Shown: piece by piece, positions 1-11,800 of the stretch
Layout of the letters: every line of letters starts with the position of its first letter
Numbering within the stretch: position 1 is the first letter of the stretch
DNA from: Clitopilus passeckerianus
Taxonomy: Eukaryota; Basidiomycota; Agaricomycetes; Agaricales; Entolomataceae
Assembly (NCBI GenBank): GCA_944990035.1
Contig: CALYLX010000083.1
Span: 1-64,000, forward strand
Length of the DNA: 64,000 nucleotides
Direction: 5' to 3'
Program-made: the position numbers and the translations under genes
The notes under the pieces: generated by a model
What the model saw: the letters and a program-made list of their open reading frames with translations, nothing else
Told to the model about the DNA's origin: nothing
The model's database searches: none

Positions 1-54
1 TGTTACGTATTGCTAAGGTTAATTGCGTCCTGTTACGAGAACTCATCAGCACCT
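1..54 (+). other. Untrimmed Nanopore adapter and native barcode (artefact)
   Basis: Bases 2-14 read GTTACGTATTGCT, the 3' end of the Oxford Nanopore ligation adapter. Bases 15-22 are AAGGTTAA, the 5' flank of native barcodes. Bases 23-46 are 24 nt that I recall as native barcode 20 (starting TTGCGTCC and ending ACTCAT), and 47-54 are CAGCACCT, the 3' barcode flank. The order adapter-flank-barcode-flank directly against the telomere shows that a read ending at the chromosome tip was assembled without trimming. The barcode identity is from memory of the kit sequences; the two flanks are visible. This is not genomic DNA. Confidence 0.95.
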
Positions 55-200
55 AAACCCTAAACCCTAAACCCTAAACCCTAAACCCTAAACCCTAAAC
101 CCTAAACCCTAAACCCTAAACCCTAAACCCTAAACCCTAAACCCTAAACCCTAAACCCTAAACCCTAAACCCTAAACCCTAAACCCTAAACCCTAAACCC
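55..200 (+). repeat. Telomere array, (CCCTAAA)n
   Basis: About 21 uninterrupted 7-nt units reading CCCTAAA on the plus strand, so the G-rich TTTAGGG strand runs toward the left end, the right polarity for a left telomere. Because sequencing adapter lies directly outside, the array length here is that of the read end and may be shorter than in vivo. The unit is the 7-nt plant-type repeat rather than the TTAGGG common in fungi. Confidence 0.97.
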
Positions 201-1884
201 CATATTTTATTCGGCACTCACCTTCTGCATTCTCATCGTCCACCTCCACCCCCTGTCGCTTCTTTCCCTTACCCCCGCCCTTTCCTTTCCCTTCTCCCTT
301 GCTCAATCCCCCTCCTTCCTTGCTTGATTTGCCTGCTCCCTGGCTCGATCCTCCTTTTGATCTACACATCTTATCAGCCGATCTCTCCAAAACATCTCGA
401 TAATTGTGCCAATTACCTGCACTGCCCGTCGCTTTCTTGGTTCTACCTCTCGTCCCTGTCGCCGTTTCTCTGCCCTTGGTTATTCCACGCGGCATTTCTG
501 AGATTCGTTGTATTTTGTCGGGGGTTTGGTGTTTGTTGTTCTGTTACAATCGCAGTCTGCCGTGGCTCCAATGAGTTCTCTCTTTTCAAACAATTTGCTG
601 ATTCAAGATCAAAGCTTAACTCCTTTTAGATTGTTCTCCGAAATCTGACCCGTTTCTCAATTGCTGCGCGAGTATGTGGCTGCCAACTCGCGCTCATTTC
701 ATCATCTGAATATTCTGCGCCACTGATCATTCACTTACTCGCGCACCTTCTGTATCATTTTACTCAACCTGTATCCAATAATCATTTCCTTTTAAATCTC
801 AATGTGTTTATGTTGCTTTCACACTTCTCTTTCAAACATTATCTCTGATATGCGCGACTATCTAACCACTGACTCGCGCACATTTCCCCAACTAAACCTC
901 CTGCGCGCATGTCCCTTTACTTAATCCTACACTTTTCGTGTACTTTCATTTCTTCCTCAACATTATTTATTGCATCTGTTGTTGTTATTGGTACTCTTTG
1001 CTAATAGCTACTTGGGTTTCTCTTCATTCGTGGTACTGTTTGGCACTTTATGTCCGATTTTGTAATGCCTTCCAATGGTATGTACATGGTACCTAGCTAG
1101 AGGCTTACTCTATAGAATTCGCTCCCAGGCCCACCAGTATTCGCATTTCAGCCCAGCAGGGTTAGTCCTCTATTGAACTTCGTCCTTCTAGCCTACATTA
1201 ATTCACGCTCCTCTATCAACCCTAAACCTGATCTAGCATATTTTGTCGGTGGTCTATCACCGCGGTTGGTTCAAATGTTCGGGGTGGCAGGCTGCCGCGA
1301 TAGGCTTCGCATTACGCCATCCTCGTATCATAGTTCTAATTCAAGAACGTCTAGCAACATTTATGAATGTTAGGCCGATTGGCACCCCAGGTATGCGCGG
1401 TGCACCGGAATCTGCGAACGAATCCAAGCTGACAACTCTCCAGGCCATATCAGCACGCTCTCGCTACTTCCCCATTTGCACTACCCTTCGCCAGCAGCCT
1501 CAATGCAAGAGGGGATGCCAATGCTGGGATAAGCGCATGGTAAAAGCACCTAAGGGCGCCGATAGTAACGTAGCAGGCGCGAACACTGCACCCTTGCGAA
1601 GTCTTTCTCACTCACAAGTACGATGCTGTAGATAGTTTGAATAGAGGTCTCCGCAAGTGAATGACTCAGAGGCGAACAGTTTGGGGCTTCTGGACTGCCT
1701 CGGCGCCGTTGGCTCCTTCATATGCCTGATTTAAACTCGATCGAGGTGCTGCAGTACTTCTCAAGGTCGCTAGCGTACTTCGAGTGTTAGTTTTCTCGGC
1801 CCAGGCGCCGCGTGTGAATGAAGTCGCGCAAATTCAGGTTCTTCAGAAAGTTTCGAAGAGCGTGTATGAAAGATCAACAAAGTT
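201..1884. other. Subtelomeric stretch, no gene recognised
   Basis: No supported coding region. The first 450 bp are pyrimidine-rich. From about 660 to 910 a short degenerate motif of the form ACTCGCGCA / TGCGCGA recurs at loose spacing. Two overlapping open frames near 1173-1635 have no recognisable domain and no splice context. No RecQ-type telomere-linked helicase was recognised. Confidence 0.5.
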
Positions 1885-3829
1885 TTAAGACACATAATTA
1901 CGCAAGAGCTCAAGCATCTGTAGATCGTGATCCTTTGACATGACACCATCTGGCTGGACTCCCGCAGGCCAGCCAGCCTCGGGGTTCAAACTAGCTGGAT
2001 ATCGCGCTACCTCTGCATCTCCGCACCAGTCAAAATCAATGATCTTCACACTTCCATTGTGAGCTAATATGTTTGGCCTTCGGAGATCGCCAAACACCAA
2101 ATCGCGAGAATGAAGTAGCTCGATTGCCTGCTTGATGGCGCTGAATGCGGAATCCGCGATGCGACCTGCTGCCGAGCAACCATCGACGAAGTCCATCACG
2201 ATCATGTATCGTCCCCCATACACCAAACCGCCAGCGTCTTCAGTGCCAGCGAAGTGCAGGGTTGGTGCCAATCCGTTTTCTGCCAGAAGGCGGTGAGCCG
2301 CAGCGTGATACGTTGAGACAAACTTAACAACGACCATGCGTTCGTCGCCTTGAAGCATTGCCGCGTATATGAGTTTTGCTGGATGGTCTCGAACAAGGCG
2401 ACGCAGGTACGTAAACTTCATAGAGCCGTATTCAGTGACGAATGGGAAGGGGTCCGGGCTTGGGTTTTCAGGAACAGGTTTGAGGAGCGTTGGTACAAGA
2501 TCGTTGTAGTACGAATCAAGGGTGGATATGGAAGTCTTTAAGGCGGCAAAAAGGCGCGCTGTGAGGGCCAGGCGGCTTTCGTCGTAAGTGTCGCCACCCA
2601 GCCAGATGTAGTCCGTCAAAGGTTGCACGACCGCCTTATCCAGGTAAACAGCGCCCATGATACACATCCATGGACCTGCAATCGCTAGCAGGATACTAGG
2701 GCAGTAGCAGCGCTTTCTAATTTTGTCGTCTGATGGATAAAGTCGTTAGCGGGCGAAAATAGGCGCATACTGGTCCAACTTACTAGATGGGCGTGCCCAG
2801 TATTTGCGGTATGCCAAACTAGCCTGGTTGTAAGGATCTGCAGAGGCGGTTCCTATTTCGTTTTTGACCTCCCGAATCACCAAATATGCAGTGCAAACGC
2901 CAGTGGCCTCCATCATCACCCCATCGCTTAGTACTCCAGGTGAGCGCACCTCGACGAAGCCTCTTCCGAGAAGGGAGGTCAAATGGTCGTCGATTCCCTC
3001 GATCCGGTCTTCCTCGCTGTCGTATATGTCCGAAAAGGCAGCGAAAAGCTTCCTGATTAAATTGTACGTGTCCTTGTCCGCATAGGTGCGATTCGGATCC
3101 CTCATGGCAGCCTGGAAGGAATTGAATACGGGATGAAATAAGCCGATGGGAGGGCCAAAGTTGCCGCCCGGGCGGCCATTGAGGACTGGTCGTCTCTTCT
3201 GTTCCTCCCGAAACGCCGGCATTGTGGCAGCTGAAGAAGGGGGAAGCGCTTTACGAACCATCTCGACGTCGAGGTCCTGGGCTAAACTCGGTACATAATT
3301 AGAGCATGTAAGGTGCTACTCATCCGATCGTTACCTTCTTTGAACCCCTGAGGGCTGAACCCCTTATGGCGCTTGTAAGGACCGCCTTCTTCCTCTTCGA
3401 GCTTCCGCTTCTTAAGATCTGAATTCGGTTGCTGAATAGCTGAAAATGAGTCAGTTGAAAGCACGGGGGTTTGAAAGAGTACAGGAACGCACTAGGCACA
3501 TGGACGAGAAGTATTGTTGTCTCTTCGAGCTTTAACTTTCCGATGGTATCCATGTCGTGAATTATCACAGCTTGCCTATTCTCTATAATGCTCCTAATGC
3601 GATTGGACAACTCCGCCAGGTCTGTAATCCTGAGAGAAGGTGCGTCGGGTTTACATCTCCACATTGTGAGTTCGTTGGACGGCAGAGGGTCTAGGCTCCT
3701 TGCAGTGATGACCATCTGCTTCAGGTGTGCGATATATGTAGCCTCGTCTACGGAAAGCAGCATGGGACCCGTCCCAATGGGCTTATACCCTTCATCGAAG
3801 GGAAGAAACCAAACTATGGGAGTTGACAT
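1885..3829 (-). CDS. Crinkler-like N-terminus fused to a protein-kinase-like domain
   Basis: Four exons: 3829-3493, 3439-3335, 3281-2784 and 2675-1885, all GT-AG introns with matching phase, giving about 576 residues. Residues 1-115 look like the ubiquitin-like header of Crinkler (CRN) proteins: a short hydrophobic start (MSTPIVWF), an LKQMVITAR-like helix, ELTMWRCK, and a closing strand TTILLVHVP. A basic, charged linker follows (KKRKLEEEE, KRHKG), plausible as a nuclear localisation signal. The C-terminal half resembles fungal kinase-like domains: a lysine in MVVVKF, a catalytic loop SRDLVFGDLRRPNIL, and a metal-binding IIDFDWCG followed by a lobe with YPASLNPEAGWP. The HRD is replaced by SRD plus GDL, as in aminoglycoside/FunK1-type folds. 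CRN-kinase fusions are known in eukaryotes as effector or conflict proteins; here the role is inferred. No signal peptide is evident. Confidence 0.72.
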
Positions 3830-5099
3830 GGTGGTGGTACAATACTAGCAGTTCGAACAAGGGTGTACAGCCTCAGGTCCCATCACGTGCAGCACCCAGC
3901 CGCGCCCATCAGCGGTAGCAACCATTCTCAATTCACAAACTGGGTTTGACGTCGAGGATACAAGATATGTCAGGGAGATATGCGGAAGATGTGCGTGAAT
4001 AACCAAACGAGAAGGGGATACCGACAGAGAGAGGGAAGACCACAGCATGTTGTGATTACACTTAAATGCATATAGGTGGGGACAAGGATAACAGCGCGCG
4101 ATATATCTACAAAGAAAGTACAATTATACAAGTACCGCATAATTAAAAAGAATATAAGCGGCTGGAAGTAGAGAAGATGAAAATCAGTAGTCCATAGGCT
4201 GTTTTCATCGAGATCCACAAGAAGGAAATACAGTCAACGAAATGAATGCATGAAAAGGGTACAGTATGTAGCACAGAGAGATGCATCAAGTCATCCTCCA
4301 GCGATATGGCAAGTCGTCCAGGTAGCCCGCCCTTCGCGGTACAGAAAAATTAAGTGGGGGCGTCTTGACTGCGTCGAGCTGAGTCAATATATACATGTTG
4401 TAGTCTAGTTTGATAAGTTGTTCGTTATGTCCCTTCTTACGATCCCTCAGTAATGTCCCGCTCGACTTTTTTTCTCTACAAGGTGAGAGCAATTCAATTT
4501 TGTAAACGAATGGTCCCGAAATCCTGCATTGATATTGATGTTGCCCGCTGCCTTGAACAGTTTGGCACCCACCAAACAGAAGCAAACATGGCGATTTTGG
4601 CACGAGCTCTGCCTCTCCCCATTAATCGACCCGTCATGGTTTACCATTGAGCAGCCCTCCACGGTGTAGCACCAGGAGCTCTGTTAGATCCTCTTTTCGT
4701 GATCAGCCCATCGAGTTTTGCCAAGATCTGATTGCGATTTCCTTGACCTGGCCCCTTATCATCCGCCGCATCGTCCGTGGCTCCTACCAGCACTCCAAGG
4801 TGTAGCACCAGGAGCGTTGTTAGATCCTTTTTCTACCCAGGCTAGGGCGTCAGATCGATATTCGGGTCAAAGCGAGCAACTTACGACGTATAAGGCAGAG
4901 GCTCTTCAATTCATCCGATCGTGTATTGCTTGACTTGTCGTAGGTGTTCGTGACGCTCTTCTTAGTTCCCGTCCTAACAAACTTTCGAATAGGACTTTCC
5001 GTCAAAAATCTTTTTCTTCCCTCTTCTCGGACTTCCGATCCTTCAGTGTCGTGAGTTTTGTCTTATCGATTATACAGATTGGCGCTGACATCATAAAGG
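3830..5099. other. Intergenic region with a direct repeat
   Basis: No gene supported. A roughly 35-40 bp unit containing GTGTAGCACCAGGAGC followed by TGTTAGATCCT occurs twice in direct orientation, at about 4657-4695 and 4793-4832. The second copy lies about 270 bp before the ATG of the next gene, so it may be a promoter or retroelement relic. Pyrimidine tracts at 5005-5035 precede the ATG at 5100. Confidence 0.45.
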
Positions 5100-7508
5100 A
5101 TGGCCATGTACCAAGTTAATTACCCCTTCAACCCAAACGCCGTTACCGACGAGGAGATACTCAAATCGCGCCGGGAGGTTCGCCCGAAAAACTGCCCAGT
5201 CCACCTTGATTATTGCGATCAGCACTACTGGACCTCCCCCAACATGCTAGGACTTCCCACTGCCCTCGGCGACTATATAGAATGGGATGGAAACTATCGT
5301 CGTCATTTCCGTAATCGAACTCAGCCCCTATGGGTCTCAGATCGGAACATCTGGGCTGCCTTCTGGCCAAAGGTAGTCCGCTACGAAGGACGTATCTGGG
5401 GTAGATTGGACTACACATACTCCGAGCTCCCCATTGTCCCAATTACGAAATCAAAGGGGGAGACCCTTTGGCAGCTCCGGGAGGACGTCCAACAGGATTG
5501 GTATAGGCTGGAGCTGTTCCTTTCCCAGGCGTCGTCTAAACTCCGTGAAAAATGCGCACTTCCTGACGAGCCTCGACAAACAGCTATCAAAACTCCGTTG
5601 AAGTGGTGTTACACGAACGAATTCCGCGATCCACAAGAGGCTCGTCGTAGCGCATCTATGGCGAAATCGGCTTTCTCCCCATTAGCTTCTTACTTCTCCT
5701 TCATTATCGCCGTCTTCGAACTCCGGGGCCAAGAGTCTTGGACAAGCGAATTACAAGACGCGGGTTACGATCCGTCCTGGATCGACAGTTTATCGTCGTC
5801 ATGGGTGAACATATTCCAGGCTGGCCAACGCACGGGAGGATACATACTGGCGTCCACCACTCGGTTGGGCCATATTTTTGGCATTTTCCGATTGAAGATG
5901 GTCCCATTTTGGATCTGTTGGGATGAGAACGATGTCGGTTTATGGGCGGATAATCATTTTCTGCATCCATGGCGTGCTCTGAGGCCTGAACGGGAGAGAT
6001 TGAGTCAGGCCGTCAAAGCTGGAACCTACAACGCACCTCCTCCGTTGATGGATTCAGACACAATCTTGGAAGTGATCCAAGACTTTGTTGACGAGGGTTC
6101 TTCCCAGGATTCCGATCCAAATCTAGTTGCTCTTATGGTTGATTCGGCCCCTCTCCCAAAAGCTGTTATCCCTTCAATTGAGCCCCATTTCGACATACTT
6201 TCCGCGGTTCCTGAGCCCAGGTTGGGGTCAGGGCAATTGAAGGGTGAAGATTATGATGAATTCCACGATAGGATGAAGAAGGAACTTGCATATTTTGAGG
6301 AGAACGCCCCACCAGAAGAGGTCGAGGAAGCTCGTAAGAATGCACAGATTGCGGACTTAGAGATTCAGAATACGCGACTTCAGATACCTACCGTTGGGGC
6401 CACCATGTACGAATGGCGCCTCATCCCAGTTAGTTATGAGGGGCGAGCCCCAGTTTCAAAATCGAAACGGCAGTCTGCTTGGAATAGGCACCCTCCCCGT
6501 ACCCGAAGGTTCCTTCGCCATACTGACGAATGGGATCTGGCAATTTACGACAAGAATGACGACGATGATGGGTGGTCGGATTTTGAAGTAGACGAATCTG
6601 GTCCAATTGAACTTCCTGGTGAATCTCCTTCTCTTGAGCAGGCCACAGTCGTATCTCAAACTCCCCCAAACTCGACGGGCCCCTCACCCTCATGGGAAGC
6701 GTCATACCCCCAGCCGGCCCCCTCGTCTACAGTGTTGACAGCCACGGACACTTACGAAAAACCATCCCACGACACCTCTCGCATATGTCAATCGGAACTA
6801 GAGTTGCCGGCACTGCGCTCATACCTGTTCTGGAGATTTGGCTTTGATCTTGACAAAGCCCTTGATTCCACAGGAAAGTACAGGGAGGACGTACGACCAG
6901 TTCTACCGAAAAGGAGCGAACCAAGTCTTGCCAAAACCTCGAAAGACGCACTTCGACGCATGGGGATGTTGAAGTATGCAGATAATTGCACCGACAACGC
7001 TGTCCTGGACGTGTACAACTTCTACGCCTCTAGTCCAGGCACATGGGACTTCAAAAGCCCTGCTCCATGGGTATTCAAATTTGACGGCAGCATGGCTCTT
7101 CCCAGTCTTTCCCTTCTAGAATATCGACGCCATGGCAAGGACGTTCACCTCATCGGCGTTAAGAACAAAAAACCCCTGAGCGAACAATTCTATGTTGTTG
7201 GATTGCAAAATCCATCATCCGTTTTGCATGTCCTTCGCCAGAATCATGTTTCTCATGGAGCAATGGTTCGATTCTTGCTCGATTGGGGAATCCCCTTCTC
7301 CACGGTGTGGAAGGGTATCCTACCCTCCTCACGGGTTTCCAAAACCAGGTCGTTCCGACCTTCAAGATGGTTTCTCACTCGCTCTCCGTCAAGATTCCAG
7401 AGCTCGTTCATAGACAGTCAAGAGATTCCTTCGGGGATCAGTCTACTATTTCCATTTGGAATCCACGTTGTGCATCAGAACCGTCAAGATTCCGGTTCCC
7501 TCGTGTAA
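5100..7508 (+). CDS. Orphan 802-residue protein, agaricomycete-type
   Basis: A single long open frame of 802 codons beginning at an ATG (GGATGGCC context), far too long to be chance. No catalytic motif or transmembrane segment is recognised. Residues 1-120 are aromatic-rich (YWTSPNMLGLP, RNIWAAFWPKVV). Around residues 240-290 there is a block ending in PFWICWDENDVGLW and FLHPWRAL, of a type I associate with large families of uncharacterised mushroom proteins. Residues 450-580 are low-complexity and acidic (KNDDDDGW), rich in Pro and Ser. The C-terminus has SHGAMVRFLLDWGIPFSTV; another open frame overlaps the last 220 bp, so an intron or frameshift near 7283 could change the tail. A decayed retrotransposon lies immediately downstream, so this could be a captured or transposon-associated gene. 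Function unknown. Confidence 0.6.
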   Translation: MAMYQVNYPFNPNAVTDEEILKSRREVRPKNCPVHLDYCDQHYWTSPNMLGLPTALGDYIEWDGNYRRHFRNRTQPLWVSDRNIWAAFWPKVVRYEGRIWGRLDYTYSELPIVPITKSKGETLWQLREDVQQDWYRLELFLSQASSKLREKCALPDEPRQTAIKTPLKWCYTNEFRDPQEARRSASMAKSAFSPLASYFSFIIAVFELRGQESWTSELQDAGYDPSWIDSLSSSWVNIFQAGQRTGGYILASTTRLGHIFGIFRLKMVPFWICWDENDVGLWADNHFLHPWRALRPERERLSQAVKAGTYNAPPPLMDSDTILEVIQDFVDEGSSQDSDPNLVALMVDSAPLPKAVIPSIEPHFDILSAVPEPRLGSGQLKGEDYDEFHDRMKKELAYFEENAPPEEVEEARKNAQIADLEIQNTRLQIPTVGATMYEWRLIPVSYEGRAPVSKSKRQSAWNRHPPRTRRFLRHTDEWDLAIYDKNDDDDGWSDFEVDESGPIELPGESPSLEQATVVSQTPPNSTGPSPSWEASYPQPAPSSTVLTATDTYEKPSHDTSRICQSELELPALRSYLFWRFGFDLDKALDSTGKYREDVRPVLPKRSEPSLAKTSKDALRRMGMLKYADNCTDNAVLDVYNFYASSPGTWDFKSPAPWVFKFDGSMALPSLSLLEYRRHGKDVHLIGVKNKKPLSEQFYVVGLQNPSSVLHVLRQNHVSHGAMVRFLLDWGIPFSTVWKGILPSSRVSKTRSFRPSRWFLTRSPSRFQSSFIDSQEIPSGISLLFPFGIHVVHQNRQDSGSLV

Positions 7509-7702
7509 GCCACGCACCCTCCCTGGGATGGATTGAAAAGGATTTCGAGGTCATATTTCTGTTTATTGTTTCTTTATTACAGTACATTACATTTTACTAT
7601 TATTCTTCGTTTCAGGCTATTTCTGGTGCGGGTATGATCATGAAGATCAGTACCCTGGTGGACATAGGGTCGAGATCCACTCCTAGGACGCGTAAAAGGC
7701 AC

Positions 7703-8189
7703 TGTTGGGGTCACAGTGCGCCTACGCGAGTGGAATCTCCCCGAGTCATTGCCATTCGGGTGCAGATTGGATTGTGATTGCCTTATCTGGTTGTAGACCT
7801 GCCTTTTCCATAGTACTTCTTTTCGTCTCGTGATCATGTATTCTCGCGCGCGTTGCGCGTCTTTGAATGAATTAGGTTCTTGACACCTCACCACCACGAT
7901 CAGATTTACGGTCAACCAGTGACCGTTCCCTCGATTTCATCTTCAGTATCGAGGATCACACGGATCCTCACCTTCTCGGCAAGTTACAGATTAGCGAGCT
8001 GAGTCTTTCATTCAGTTTTCTTTCTCATTCTACATTACATTCGTGGTTGTGTCGAGAAGCCTACAGCTTCTCTTGCTACGCTACGTTTCCGACTGATCCC
8101 TCTCTCTTCCCCACTTCTCTCGTACCCAGGTACCCGGACCGAGCCCGGTAGAGTTGGCACCCCGCGGCTAGGAGGCTCTTTCTTCCTCA
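7703..8189 (+). repeat. Candidate 5' LTR of a decayed Ty3-type element
   Basis: The segment starts TGTTGGGGTCACAG and ends CTTCCTCA, fitting TG...CA termini at about 487 bp. It is followed at once by ATTGGTGACCACCG, which could be a tRNA primer-binding site, and 260 bp later by a gag-like frame. No second copy of the sequence is present in the window, so the LTR assignment rests only on termini and context. Confidence 0.35.
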
Positions 8190-8447
8190 ATTGGTGACCA
8201 CCGCAGGGGGTGTGTCTTGACTATCATCTCGGTTCTGGGACATAAAGCACATATATCCACTCCCCAACTCGACTTTTCGCATTTCACGTGCATACAGTCA
8301 CTTTCTCGACGCATATAGTCACTCTCTTTCATTCTCTGCATTCGTTCTGGCACCAAATACCGCCCGCATTCATTCTTTCAATCTCTTCTGAGCTTTTTCT
8401 CTTTACTTCTCCGCTTCATACCAGTTACTGGAGGTTTACTCGTCAAG

Positions 8448-8885
8448 ATGATGCAAGAACGCCTTACATTTTCTCGCTTGACTTCTATCGACTCAGGCTC
8501 CTCGCTATCAGCACTTAGGATTTCGGCACCTATGCCTGCTCCTGGCGCACCTGGTTCTCCCTACTTTGACGGCCCAGATGTCTCTGACTTCATTACTCTC
8601 TTTGAATGCCACGCGTCAAACTCGGACGTCGACCAGTTGCGTCTACCCAGGTACTCGCTTCTATATTGTGCTCCCCATGTTCGCTCGTTACTCCGCCTAC
8701 GGCCGGCATTCTCTGGCACCAGCTGGGCTGACTGCGTCGAAGAATTACGCGATCTTTATGGTTCTTTAGATTCTAAGACAACTGTTACTGTCACGGCTTT
8801 CAGGTCTTGGGTAACACATCATCGGCAGAATGGCTCTAGAATATTTGACTCGTTAATAGGCTACCATACATTATTATTGCGGTAA
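8448..8885 (+). pseudogene. Retrotransposon gag remnant
   Basis: A 145-codon frame whose middle resembles the N-terminal part of Ty3-type gag proteins in agaricomycetes: a Pro/Ala-rich lead followed by GSPYFDGPDVSDFITLFE, an RLPRYSLLY motif and a WADCVEELRDLYG motif. It stops after about 145 residues, and no CCHC knuckle, protease or reverse transcriptase follows, so it is a truncated remnant. It probably belongs with the candidate LTR at 7703-8189. Confidence 0.55.
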
Positions 8886-11800
8886 TAATTTGTATTAACC
8901 AAGCTTAATCAAATCTTCGGTCGTATTCTTGCTACTGGGTCAGAAAACCGTATACGCTTTAAGTATCGGCTGTCTCAACGTACACCGTTCATTTCGCGGC
9001 ATAAGTGGCTATTTGGCGTAACTAACCTTTTTCAAGGTAACTTATCATCAGATAAGGCTTCTGAGACTCCTTATTCAACGAAGAATTGAGTGCTGAAACG
9101 CCTGACGTCCATGGGAATGCGCCACTACTAATCTTCGGAGACCTCAGCAGACTTCGATCATTTCGTGACGTCGGTGGTTTCTCAACGTGGCAACCAACTG
9201 ATGGCGTGATTTCAGGTGATTTCAGGCGGCTGAACTTGCTGATTTGAGGCTGGAAGATGGGGAAATGCGCCACTTCGATGATTTTGAACTTTTGGCAAAC
9301 TATCACTTGAAATCTAATACAGGGGGTAGCTAGGGCGCTGTCTACGGTAGGGAACTGGCCTAGGGCCCTCTCCTGAGGCCTGGGACGAGCTATAGGTACC
9401 TCCTTTATGGCCTAGGGCCTGCCTGGGTCCCGCCAATCTGACATAGGTACCAAGTCTCGGTACAGTCTGCCATTTCCGAAAAATCCAACGGGGCCAATTT
9501 CTTATAACCCTAAGCTGCCTGCTATGTTCTGCGTGAAGTATTCGCGACATTCATTAATCTAACTTGGCACGCTATGACGCAACCTTCTCCGACGAAATTA
9601 TCCCTTGACACGTGCTATCTTTGGCTTGATTCTTCAATCATTTCGTCTGTTCTCGAGCGTGTATTGTTCGTCATGTTAATATTATTGAATTTTCGTAGTC
9701 TACAACTTGTTTGGCGGTGTCTAAGCGAGATAGAGTGGGCGACAGGAGGCCTCTAGTGGGCGTCAGTGTTTGCCCAGGCCAGTATTTAGGACGACCAAAA
9801 TAAAAAATAATCCATTCTGGCTCTATCAACCACGCCGTCCCGTCACCGTTTCCGACCACCTCCCATCCATCGTTTGCCTGCTCAGCCCTGAGCCCGTTGG
9901 AGCCCGTGCTGCTTCGAATATGCCTACCGTCGTTGCCAAGTTGCTTGGGCTCGTGAAGACATATGCCCTACTTTGCCGATTGAATGGTGATCATCAACGT
10001 TGGACGATAGGATGAGGTGAAAGAGGTGAAGCGAGCAAGGAGATGAACTGGGTTGTCGTATGGGTGTCGAAGATCCGGTCCAAGCACGGGGTATACGAAG
10101 CACTGGCCTGTCATCCTTCAAACCAACCCAGGACGCGCCTTACATCCCCTTTTCGGCCCTTCCATCCTCCGTGGATCTCTGGTTGCAAGCATCCGCGCCC
10201 GACCATTCGCCAGCTTTGACATTCACGCCACCTCATCCGGTCAAATTCCGACTACGTTCAGTTGAGGCGACACCCTGTTTTCGTAGCAGCTCAGGAGTTC
10301 TGCTCATGACGTGGTTGGGAGTCGAGGGCAAACCATTTACCCGCTCAACAGGGACATACACGAATGCCCGCATGAACGCCTCAAGACCACAAAGGGCAGG
10401 CAGGAGCCTTACTGGGAGCACTGCACATCCTCGGACAGTTTGGGCTTGAACGTAGGGATGTGACCTATGTAGCTGTACAACATTCGTGTACAACTCGTCC
10501 ATATTTGCAGCTACATATGTCAATTTCTATGATCATCAATCTTGAGTTGCGGTCGTATCGTATCTAGCAGTGATCATCGTAAAGATGTGACGCCAAGATA
10601 CATTTATACTCTTCGCTCTAAACCTTGACGCTTGAACCTGTCGGGACAACCCATACACCCGCAACGATTGAAATACGGGAACTTCGACATTCTTGGCGTC
10701 CATGTTGGATATGGTCATCTGCCAGGCAAAATACGTATACTGGGCGTTCCGTCCTACATCCGATACTCCCTTTAACGAGCGAACTCAACGGGACCTTATG
10801 GTACATAGGTCAGATTCTTGACGAGAAGAAGGATATGAAGTTCAAGGCGCTTCTCTCGATGTCAATTGATGTTAGTGTATCCCATTGTGCTCGTAAAACG
10901 TTCTCGATAGATTTGGAAATGAATTCGGACCGTATCGGCTTTAGGGTATACTCACAGACCGAGGGTTCGGGAACAAGGACAGGTTGAAGGAGTCCCGTCG
11001 GCGCACTCGGTACGACTAAAAGATTGTAAGTAGGTTGTATCCTCAGGTGCATTCGGCAACCCTGCAGGTGTTAGTGCCCCAGCAGGCCTCGTAGGCGTCC
11101 AGATTTTTGTCTAGGTTGCTACTCCAGGTCGCGTAGAGACTTGGATATGGAGGTATACATCTAGTCAACGCGGTTGACGACCTGAGAGGCTCTCAACCCC
11201 TAGTCATCGTGCCTTAGCTAGACCGACAAGAATCTATTTCTCAGTCATGCGGGGTGACGAGGTGCCTGTTTCGTATTGGGCGACTTTGCGAAGATACGGG
11301 AGGTATTGGAAGGCTGGAAAGATGTATTTCTGAAGAAGATATAACCTCGAACGAAAGTCAAACTATGACCATGTGTTAACACAGAGCAGATGTCATCGTT
11401 ACACCCCAACGTATACCCTGAAAATCTTATCGACAAGGGATCTGGAACAGGTGACATGTAGGTCCGCCAATCGCTACATCGGCTGGTGTAAGACCTGAGC
11501 AACTGGTCATCCACACAGAGTCCCTCAAAGCCTGCCTCTGAAAATTCTCGAGAACCCAGTCGTGACCCCAGGTGTTGAGTTGAATCAGAACGGTGAAGCG
11601 GAATTAACGACGTGAGGCAAACATGAAAGGCGACATTAGGGGGTGCATCAGTAATTTTGGCTTTGAAGGGAGTCCATTAGGGACAGCGCTCCGTGCGGAT
11701 TTGTGGTTGAAACAGGTCGCCTCTCATCTTTTGCGTTGTAAAATTGAAGTTCTCGAGCACCATGGGGTTGAAGGCTCTGATTTTAGATGATCGAGCAGCG

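Noticed and set aside
193..629. Overlapping open frames on both strands just inside the telomere
   Set aside because: Composition-driven (pyrimidine-rich, low complexity); no domain, no splice signals.
1173..1635. Two plus-strand frames of 66 and 130 codons
   Set aside because: No recognisable motif; could be degraded subtelomeric sequence, but nothing supports a gene.
10060..10523. 129-codon plus frame and 96-codon minus frame
   Set aside because: Overlap each other on opposite strands with no domain or signal peptide and no neighbouring exons.
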